This document shows, one piece after another, positions 6,972 through 12,825 of a stretch of DNA of 23,495 nt. Under the pieces are notes generated by a model, which did not search any database, was not told the DNA's origin, and saw only the letters and a list, made by a program, of their open reading frames with translations. The stretch comes from UBA11855 sp035297385. GTDB taxonomy: Archaea; Thermoproteota; Bathyarchaeia; Bathyarchaeales; Bathycorpusculaceae. Location: contig DATGZD010000048.1 in NCBI GenBank assembly GCA_035297385.1, positions 1-23,495 of the forward strand, read 5' to 3'. The first letter of the stretch is position 1, and each line of letters starts with the position of its first letter. The position numbers and the translations under genes are program-made.

Positions 6972-8741
6972 ATGGAAAATCAGAAACTAAGCAGATACAA
7001 AGTAGGTGTTTTGTTATTCGGAGTCTTTGTAACCTCATTTGGAGTACTCTCTTTTGAGATTTCTCTAACAAGAATTTTTTCTATCATCCTTGATTATCAT
7101 TATACTTTCTTGGTTGTCTCATTAGCATTATTCGGTCTTGGTTTAGGAGGAGTCGCAACACATTATTTGTCCAGAAAAACTGTACAAGATAATTTTAGTA
7201 GACTGGGTATTTTAGCAATTGCCTTCTCTCTTCTAATGATAATCCTTACTCTAATCATTGCATCAAACCCAAATTTGAACATACTCATTCAAATCTTAAC
7301 GATGTTTCTACCCTTCTTAGTTGCTGGAACCCTCTTAGCAATGGCCTACAAAACCTTCGTTAATCACAGCAGTACACTTCATTTTGCAGATCTGGTAGGT
7401 GCCGCGCTCGGTTCCCTTACCGTCGTGTTCTTCATAAACTGGGCGGGTGCCCCACTAGCTATTTTATTTGTCAGCATAATGACTTTAATTTCAGCAGCAT
7501 TCTTTTCCATAGCTTCACAAAAGAAACTAATTTTAGCAATTTCACTTTTAACGATAGTAAGCATTTCGATTTTTGCACAATATTCAGACACTCATTGGAA
7601 CATTCAACCAGCAACAAATCAGGGGAAAGAACTTTCGAACTTCCTGTCTAATTTAGAACTTGACGGAAGACTGTTAGGTTCTAAATGGACATCTTTTGGA
7701 CATATTGACCTAGTTGCATCTCCAGCATTACCACACGAAAAAAGGATTTACGTTGACGGAGGTGCAGGCACAAGCCTATACCATTTCAACGGCAACTTTA
7801 GTGATACTAGTGACAGTATAGTTCCTTTATTAACAAACACAACGCTGTATTTTCCTTACTACTTTGCAGATAAAAATAGTTCCCTAATAATAGGACCAGG
7901 GGGAGGAGTTGATGTTTTGACTGCTTTAATGGCAGGGGTCAAGATAATCGATGCAGTTGACGTTAACCCTGGAATTGTTGATATCGTAAAAGAACAATCA
8001 GACTATGACGGAGGTATCTACACCAATTACAGCAACGTCCGTGTTACAATAGATGATGGACGAAGCTACATCAAGAGAACCGACCAAAAATATGATGTGA
8101 TCATGCTAGACATACCATTAACTAAAACTGCTCAAGGCACTCTTGGATATTCGTTAGCTGAAAATTATCTGTTCACAACAGATTCATTCATTGATTATCT
8201 AAACCATCTCAACGATAATGGATTCCTAACGATAGTAGCTCATGACATAACTGAAATTTACAGATTAGTCTCAATTGCATTCAGAGTCTTAAATAGTCAG
8301 GGGCTTAACAGCCAACAAATAATGGATAGAATAGCTGTAATTGGAAAAGAAGCTACGATGAATCATGAGAGCGCAGACCATAGTATTCGCCCAGTTTTTG
8401 TGCTTAAAAAAACTCCAATTACAGATTCGCAAGCTAAACTGATGGATGACGAAGCAACACAAATCGGTTTCGACGTATTATTTTCTCCAGCAATTACGAC
8501 CTCGACAGATGTACATTTACCCCATATTGCTTGGGGCGAAATGTCAATAAATGAGTTAATTTCAATAGCACCCGTCAATTTAAATGCACCAACGGATGAT
8601 AGTCCATTCTTCTATAATTTTGAGATTGGTGTTCCGGACACACTTCTTCTTTTGTTAGTAGGTGCAATTCTGTTATGCATAGTAACATCAATTTTATATG
8701 TTGCTGCCAGGCGACGAGATGAAGTGATGTTTAGAAATTGA
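6972..8741 (+). CDS. fused membrane/spermidine-synthase-like protein, N-terminal and catalytic part
   Basis: 589 residues. About six helices (residues 12-210) precede a spermidine-synthase-like Rossmann domain (about 240-520) and one more helix (about 553-578). The SAM-type fold is clear: glycine loop GPGGGVD (308-314), acidic end of strand 2 in AVDVNPGIVDIV (about 329-340), DDGRSY (361-366), then YDVIMLDIP and the family pattern LGYSLAENYLFTTDSF. True aminopropyl transfer is uncertain because this membrane-fused group is poorly characterised. The frame stops at a TGA (8739-8741) right after a basic linker. The next codons continue the protein in the same frame, so this is probably a truncated or interrupted gene. 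The upstream region contains GTACA-type repeats (about 6909-6936) and AAGGATAA before the ATG. Confidence 0.85.
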   Translation: MENQKLSRYKVGVLLFGVFVTSFGVLSFEISLTRIFSIILDYHYTFLVVSLALFGLGLGGVATHYLSRKTVQDNFSRLGILAIAFSLLMIILTLIIASNPNLNILIQILTMFLPFLVAGTLLAMAYKTFVNHSSTLHFADLVGAALGSLTVVFFINWAGAPLAILFVSIMTLISAAFFSIASQKKLILAISLLTIVSISIFAQYSDTHWNIQPATNQGKELSNFLSNLELDGRLLGSKWTSFGHIDLVASPALPHEKRIYVDGGAGTSLYHFNGNFSDTSDSIVPLLTNTTLYFPYYFADKNSSLIIGPGGGVDVLTALMAGVKIIDAVDVNPGIVDIVKEQSDYDGGIYTNYSNVRVTIDDGRSYIKRTDQKYDVIMLDIPLTKTAQGTLGYSLAENYLFTTDSFIDYLNHLNDNGFLTIVAHDITEIYRLVSIAFRVLNSQGLNSQQIMDRIAVIGKEATMNHESADHSIRPVFVLKKTPITDSQAKLMDDEATQIGFDVLFSPAITTSTDVHLPHIAWGEMSINELISIAPVNLNAPTDDSPFFYNFEIGVPDTLLLLLVGAILLCIVTSILYVAARRRDEVMFRN

Positions 8742-8813
8742 ACTAAGACAAAGGTAAAATCTAAATTTTCAGGATTTAAATGGTATTCTTTTGCTTCCTT
8801 AGGTTTCGGGTTT

Positions 8814-9587
8814 ATGCTTATAGAAGTAGCTCTAATTCAAAAGTTTATCCTATTCCTCGGAGAACCTACATCTGCAATCGCAGTATCATTATTCTCGCTA
8901 TTACTTGCCGGCGGCACAGGTAGCTTATTCAGCAAAAAATGGCTCAGAGACAAACAGTACAATGCTTTCAAAATATCATTAATCATAGCCATCTTAACGA
9001 TAGCTTACATATTCATACTACCAATTGTTTTCAACGTTACCCTAAGTTACTTAACATCGGTACGATTCATAATCTCATTCGTCTTCATCTCTCCACTTGG
9101 CTTCCTTATGGGTATTCCCTTCCCAACAATCTTAGGATACATAAAACAAGAATCTGAAAATGATACTGCTTGGATGTGGTGCATTAATGGAGCCTTCTCA
9201 GTACTGGCTGGAATCATAGCTTTAGTGATAGCTATGACGCTTGGTTTCAACGCTGTTCTTACGTTAGGTGCCTTGACATATGCAGGCTTTTTCTTGATAG
9301 GTAGAAGACATGAAAAGATCATTAAACTCACAAGATTAAACGGATCAACCTGCAGACGCCAAAACCTAAAACATGGCAAAAAGGAAAATACAGTTAACAA
9401 TATAATACCTGTAGAAAAAAAAGGACAAACAAAACAGTTCATCCAATTACCATTGTGGAAACACAAAGAATTGTTAAATAATCAGATAGACTACCAACTC
9501 ATAGTTTCTTGTATATACCCTCCAAAGCATTCAGGGCTACCTCAGCGTGCTTTGCAGGCTGCAACTGAGACGAGAATACAAATCTAA
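8814..9587 (+). CDS. C-terminal membrane half of the interrupted spermidine-synthase-like protein
   Basis: The same frame as the preceding gene (both starts are multiples of 3) is open from 8742. Family-like sequence begins before the first ATG: KWYSFASLGFGF at 8778-8813 completes the helix continuing MLIEVALIQKFILFLGEP, the conserved re-entry block of fused spermidine-synthase-like membrane proteins. About six helices follow, with the conserved LGFLMGIPFPTILGYIK and DTAWMWCINGAFSVLAGI. From the ATG alone the first helix would lack its first half and there is no ribosome-binding site, so a free-standing gene is unlikely. The last 90 residues (from about 9318) are basic and low in homology signal, and the end overlaps the antisense peroxiredoxin remnant. 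It is best read as the second half of a gene split by one stop codon. Confidence 0.65.
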   Translation: MLIEVALIQKFILFLGEPTSAIAVSLFSLLLAGGTGSLFSKKWLRDKQYNAFKISLIIAILTIAYIFILPIVFNVTLSYLTSVRFIISFVFISPLGFLMGIPFPTILGYIKQESENDTAWMWCINGAFSVLAGIIALVIAMTLGFNAVLTLGALTYAGFFLIGRRHEKIIKLTRLNGSTCRRQNLKHGKKENTVNNIIPVEKKGQTKQFIQLPLWKHKELLNNQIDYQLIVSCIYPPKHSGLPQRALQAATETRIQI

Positions 9588-9957
9588 TGATTCCTCCCTT
9601 ATCTATTACAAATGTTACTCTTCCAGGAACAACTCCCAAAGAAGTTACATCATATAATTTTCTAACTTTATTTTCAGGATCGCTTAATAGAATAAAGGCA
9701 ACTTATGACGCTCAACAAATGATTTATACTAATCAACCGATTGAGAACTTACACCAATTACTTCAGCATCTAATTCCTTAAACGATTCATACTTATCTTT
9801 AAAAGCTTCAGCTTCTCGTAAACAAACAGGCGATTCATCCATTGGATAAAAGAAAAGTACAACATTCTTCTTCCCAAAAAAACTGTGAAAGCGTTATGTT
9901 CTCTCCAATGTTTGATGGAAGAGTAGAATCTGGAGCTCCACTCCCAACGTTAATCAT
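9499..9957 (-). pseudogene. peroxiredoxin (BCP/AhpC-TSA type) pseudogene, two frameshifts and one stop
   Basis: Read on the minus strand, ATG at 9957 begins MINVGSGAPDSTLPSNIGEN. After a 7-base homopolymer (9876-9882) the match moves to another frame: FFGKKNVVLFFYPMDESPVC then LREAEAFKDKYESFKELDAE and VIGVSS. The peroxidatic Cys codon is 9822-9824 in SPVC, the BCP-type active site. A TAG interrupts at 9729-9731. Near 9694-9698 the frame shifts again, restoring LLSDPENKVRKLYDVTSLGV, then VPGRVTFVIDKGGIIRFVFS and a normal end at 9499. All parts of a thiol peroxidase (about 150 residues) are present and well conserved, so the lesions are recent or are sequencing errors. A functional copy would reduce peroxides. 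Confidence 0.85.
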
Positions 9958-10154
9958 AAACTAAAACCCTTAACCAAATAACAGACGCCCAAACACTTAA
10001 GAATATTTAGATTCAACAACACAATCCTATTATCTTCTCTACTATTTTCTAAAAACAAAAAAGGTATACCTAAAAATGAGAACATTTATTCTTATTCTGT
10101 AACGTTTACTCAATCAAAATAAGCACTCTAAAAATACAAATACTCTAAAGAGTT

Positions 10155-10313
10155 CTAAGAGGGTTCCGGATTCAACCAACCTGCAGTAATATGTTGTTTA
10201 TGTTTCCAACGCCAATATTTTATTCGATGAGTATTACAACAAAATTTTGCTCGGCGATTCTTAGCAATAAAAACTTCTAAACAAAACCAACACTGCCGCT
10301 TATGCTTCCCCAT
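10155..10313 (-). CDS. small zinc-finger protein (52 aa)
   Basis: The start is set by a perfect Shine-Dalgarno AGGAGGT 7 bases before the ATG at 10311-10313, giving MGKHKRQCWFCLEVFIAKNR then RAKFCCNTHRIKYWRWKHKQ and a short tail. An upstream in-frame ATG would add 12 residues but lacks such a site. The CxxC...CC..H motif (Cys 8 and 11, then CC and His in FCCNTHR) with a basic, aromatic C-terminus is that of a small treble-clef or zinc-ribbon finger, probably binding nucleic acid. Similar fingers of the form CxxCxxxF...CCxxxCR occur in many small proteins of unknown role. A 12-bp palindrome AAACAATTGTTT (10386-10397) lies about 75 bases upstream. It follows the arsM terminator in the same orientation, so it is likely a separate unit. 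Confidence 0.65.
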   Translation of the reverse strand: MGKHKRQCWFCLEVFIAKNRRAKFCCNTHRIKYWRWKHKQHITAGWLNPEPS

Positions 10314-10432
10314 TCTAAAGTAACCTCCTTGAATGCTTGTAATAACCAAACCCCAGCTTCTATATCAAAATTAAGTTTATTTTGTAAACAATTGTTTTAC
10401 TCTATTGTTCTCTTCTCCAAAGAGTATTCTAT

Positions 10433-10465
10433 AAAAAAAGGCTTACCCCTTGAAAAGAGTAGCCC
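10433..10465 (-). terminator. hairpin plus T-run terminator of the arsM unit
   Basis: Read on the minus strand, GGCTAC-TCTT, a TTC loop, AAGG and GTAAGCC form a stem with one bulged A, followed directly by seven Ts. It lies about 20 bases after the arsM stop. This is the shape of a bacterial intrinsic terminator, and a T-run alone would also serve in archaea. Confidence 0.6.
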
Positions 10466-10483
10466 ACAAGAATTCTTAGGTTT

Positions 10484-11314
10484 TTATTCTTTCGAAGCTG
10501 AGACACTTATGCTTACAATAGAGTTAGCAGTTTCCTTTACTTCTTCGTCTGTGATATTTAGGTTACCTACAGCTTCTTTGACTTCAGGTTCGCTTAACAC
10601 GAATTCTAGCGGATAGTTTTTCTCGCTTAAGACTTTTATATCCTTGAACCCAGCATCTTGAATCAAGCTAAGATATTTATCTTTAATTTCTGCACCCGCA
10701 ACACAACTAGTGTAGGCTTCAGCACTCTTCTGAACTACATCTGGTAAAGGTTTCAATAGGACAATGTCTGAAACCATTAGACGACCATTAGGTGCTAAGA
10801 CACGATATGCTTCTTCAAACACTCGTTTCTTGTTTGGTGCCAAATTGATTACACAATTTGAGATTATAACGTCAACTGATCCATCTGCAACTGGTAAGTT
10901 TTCAATTTCTCCAAGCCGGAATTCAACGTTAGTGTACTTGCTTTTGTTTGCGTTAGCTCTAGCTTTATCAAGCATTTCAGGGGTCATATCAACACCGATG
11001 ACTTTTCCACTCTTGCCAACCTTTTTGGCTGCTAAGAAACAATCAAACCCTGCACCTGAACCTAAATCAAGAACTCGTTCACCCTCTTTTAGGGATGCTA
11101 ATGCAGTGGGATTACCGCAGCCTAAACCAAGATTAGCTCCATCTGGAACCGTATTCATCTCATCTTCGCTATAACCAATCATCTTACTAACTTGTTCATC
11201 TGTTGGAGCTGAACAACAGCTTGTACTAGGAGCACAACCGCAGCCAATACCCTTAGTTTTAGCCGCCTTCGCATAACGATCTCGAACTATTTTTTTGATT
11301 TTTTCTTCTTTCAT
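10484..11314 (-). CDS. arsM: arsenite methyltransferase (ArsM type)
   Basis: 276 residues from the ATG at 11312-11314, chosen because AGGAGG ends 7 bases before it; the GTG two codons earlier is too close to that site. The SAM-binding Rossmann core is at about 75-185: motif I VLDLGSGAGFDC (81-92), VIGVDMTPEMLDKAR (105-119), VDVIISNCVINLAP (148-160). Arsenic-ligand cysteines of this family are present: Cys154 (SNCVINL), Cys204 (TSCVAGA), and an N-terminal cluster at 25, 27, 33 and 34. ArsM methylates As(III) with S-adenosylmethionine to methylated, often volatile, arsenicals. It starts 2 bases after a cysteine-rich AbrB-family gene, so the two are co-transcribed and probably translationally coupled. 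Enzyme call is strong; physiological metalloid is inferred from the family. Confidence 0.9.
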   Translation of the reverse strand: MKEEKIKKIVRDRYAKAAKTKGIGCGCAPSTSCCSAPTDEQVSKMIGYSEDEMNTVPDGANLGLGCGNPTALASLKEGERVLDLGSGAGFDCFLAAKKVGKSGKVIGVDMTPEMLDKARANANKSKYTNVEFRLGEIENLPVADGSVDVIISNCVINLAPNKKRVFEEAYRVLAPNGRLMVSDIVLLKPLPDVVQKSAEAYTSCVAGAEIKDKYLSLIQDAGFKDIKVLSEKNYPLEFVLSEPEVKEAVGNLNITDEEVKETANSIVSISVSASKE

Positions 11315-11316
11315 AA

Positions 11317-11568
11317 TCACGCCTCCTGGTTTGTTACTGATTTGAGTAGTGGACCAAGCGCTTTCGTTACTGCAGTTACTAAACTATCTGCTTTCACCAT
11401 CATAATACAGCATACCTCACTATTCTTTTCGCAAGCTACCAATGCTAACTTCTCGTTTGGTTTAATGTTAGCCCGTTCACGCAAATCTTTAGGCAGAACT
11501 ATCTGTCCCTTAGCATCCATTGTTACTATTGCATCGATTTTGCAGCATTCATCTTCACATTTACTCAC
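11317..11568 (-). CDS. cysteine-rich AbrB-family regulator upstream of arsM
   Basis: 83 residues with GTG start. The SpoVT/AbrB swapped-hairpin domain is at about 12-60 (VTMDAKGQIVLPKDLRERAN and IKPNEKLALV). Six cysteines flank and interrupt it: C4, C8 and C9 (KCEDECCK) and C46, C53 and C54 (VACEKNSEVCC). Ordinary AbrB/MazE proteins lack these; such thiol sets could bind As(III), Hg(II) or another soft metal. From memory, this layout resembles the small AbrB protein annotated as HgcAB-associated (HgcC-like), which I could not check and no hgcA or hgcB is visible here. Co-transcription with arsM suggests a metalloid-responsive regulator. No strong ribosome-binding site is seen, but a BRE/TATA-like promoter sits about 35-50 bases upstream, consistent with a short leader. 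Confidence 0.8.
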   Translation of the reverse strand: MSKCEDECCKIDAIVTMDAKGQIVLPKDLRERANIKPNEKLALVACEKNSEVCCIMMVKADSLVTAVTKALGPLLKSVTNQEA

Positions 11569-11601
11569 GCTTAATCACTATTTCACAGTAATATTATTCC
11601 G

Positions 11602-11618
11602 TATAATTAAACTTTTCG
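11602..11618 (-). promoter_or_regulatory. BRE/TATA-like promoter of the AbrB-arsM unit
   Basis: On the minus strand CGAAAAG (BRE-like) is followed by TTTAATTATA (TATA-like). The TATA centre is about 39 bases before the GTG start at 11568, placing the transcription start roughly 10-15 bases before the gene, the usual archaeal spacing. Confidence 0.5.
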
Positions 11619-11631
11619 TAAAAATCTGAAA

Positions 11632-11649
11632 AATCCGATTATGCGGATT
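11632..11649. promoter_or_regulatory. inverted repeat AATCCG-N6-CGGATT upstream of AbrB-arsM
   Basis: Perfect 6-bp arms at 11632-11637 and 11644-11649 lie about 14 bases upstream of the BRE on the minus strand. This is a position used by archaeal activators or by divergent operators. The AbrB-family protein itself or an unseen ArsR-type regulator could bind here (inference). Confidence 0.4.
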
Positions 11650-11872
11650 AAACATTTTCACAATCAAACAGACAGTTCTAGAAACGTTTGTCCAATATAC
11701 TTTTCCCTCTTTGAAGCTGAAAAGTTGTTAGGGCAGAACTCGATGCAACTAGGTTTCTCAGTCTTAATGCATTCCAAAAAGAGATCTCAATTATTGATGC
11801 ACACGTACGTTACATTAACGGAATAATAATTAAAAGTAAGTTACCCTCAAAGAAAAAATGAGGCGGGGTTCA

Positions 11873-12166
11873 ATGGGTAACTGGAATGGGGAAAATGCAT
11901 TGGAAATATATTTGCGCAGCTATTTTTTGTGTTGTCCTATCTGTGGAAATACCCAACTGACCGCAAATCTTGTTTCGATGGGTAGAGACACACTCATGTG
12001 CAATTCATGCAAGGCTGTATGGCATGTACACATTGGCCTGACTGGTTTAAAGTGGGCTGAACTCGACTTAAACTCGCAAGATGGTAGAGGCCGCGAATTT
12101 TTTGGTAAACGATTCAACAGTGAAGAAATAAGAAGACTTGCTCAAAAAACCAGGCTGTCTTGTTAA
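11873..12166 (+). CDS. small zinc-ribbon protein (97 aa)
   Basis: MGNWNGENALEIYLRSYFLC opens a zinc ribbon with CPIC at 21-24 and CNSC at 43-46 (plus Cys20), spaced like a rubredoxin-type knuckle pair, followed by a hydrophilic region and a basic C-terminal helix (FNSEEIRRLAQKTRLSC). The ATG at 11873 is preferred because the purine-rich GAGGCGGGG just before it can act as ribosome-binding site; an in-frame ATG at 11858 would add five residues and has none. Family not recognised. It may bind nucleic acid or act as a structural zinc protein. It is transcribed away from the arsenic unit and probably belongs to a separate transcript. Confidence 0.65.
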   Translation: MGNWNGENALEIYLRSYFLCCPICGNTQLTANLVSMGRDTLMCNSCKAVWHVHIGLTGLKWAELDLNSQDGRGREFFGKRFNSEEIRRLAQKTRLSC

Positions 12167-12825
12167 GAATGCAGTAAAATGGAAACCGCAGTTAGAGAGA
12201 AAAAAAAATTAAATTTTAGTCACCCACACAAACTAACGCTAACTAATGTCCACTACCTAGCGCGCCGAGGTATCGTTTTTCATACCACATAATTTATGCC
12301 TGACTCAAACAACACGATCCAATTTAATACATCACTTAACAGAATGGTACAAAGACTTGAACAGACTGTTCAAATACATTGTTCTAAATTCTAGTTTAAC
12401 TATTTTCTTTTTGGGAAATTCAAATACAACATAATAATCGAAGTATTAAAGTAGCATTAAAAAAAGCTGGTTACTCACAAAAAACCATCGTAGAAATTAT
12501 TGAATGGTATCAACCAGCGCGTACTGATGAGTGATGTGTTTGGTTGGTTGATTTGGTCAAACTAAAATCTAATGCCAAGCCCACAAAAATAGAAAAAGGG
12601 AATTTTAAACTCTCTATTGTTTAATCTAAACTCGTCTCTTTTGAGAACCGAATTTTCGACCATACGATAACAGTGAAATGTATGTTCCAAATCCAAGAAT
12701 GGTTAAACAATTTCTCTATCGCATCAGATCAATAGGAACTAAAGCTAGTAGACTTTTCGTTTGCCAGCATGGCTGGCAACAAGTTTTATTAAGACTTAAT
12801 GTTAAAGAAACACTAAGGTGTTTTT
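12167..12825. other. 659-bp AT-rich non-coding stretch with small ORF remnants
   Basis: No long ORF. ATG at 12296 gives 32 residues (MPDSNNTIQFNTSLNRMVQR, then LEQTVQIHCSKF). From about 12398 to 12534 a different frame reads LFSFWEIQIQHNNRSIKVAL then KKAGYSQKTIVEIIEWYQ and PARTDE. The second piece looks like a genuine C-terminal helix pair but has no start codon, so it may be the remnant of a small gene. The palindromic promoter of the 794-residue gene lies at the right end. Confidence 0.4.
12761..12779. promoter_or_regulatory. perfect 8-3-8 palindrome before the 794-aa gene
   Basis: TTGCCAGC-ATG-GCTGGCAA has perfect arms and is GC-rich within an AT-rich region. It sits immediately upstream of the TATA-like TTTTATTAA (12784-12792), covering the BRE position, 46 bases before the ATG at 12826. 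This is a strong operator candidate for a dimeric regulator. Confidence 0.6.

Noticed and set aside
8739..8741. TGA read as selenocysteine or tryptophan
   Set aside because: TGA terminates other genes in the window, no selenocysteine insertion hairpin was recognised, and the site falls in a basic linker, not an active site.
9587..9781. 64-residue plus-strand ORF
   Set aside because: Antisense shadow of the peroxiredoxin remnant, whose conserved protein sequence is read on the minus strand.
10302..10616. 104-residue plus-strand ORF
   Set aside because: Overlaps the 3' end of arsM, its terminator and the zinc-finger ribosome-binding site on the opposite strand.
11641..11826. 61-residue plus-strand ORF between the arsenic unit and the zinc-ribbon gene
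   Set aside because: No ribosome-binding site, starts inside the inverted repeat of the AbrB promoter, no motif, composition not convincing.
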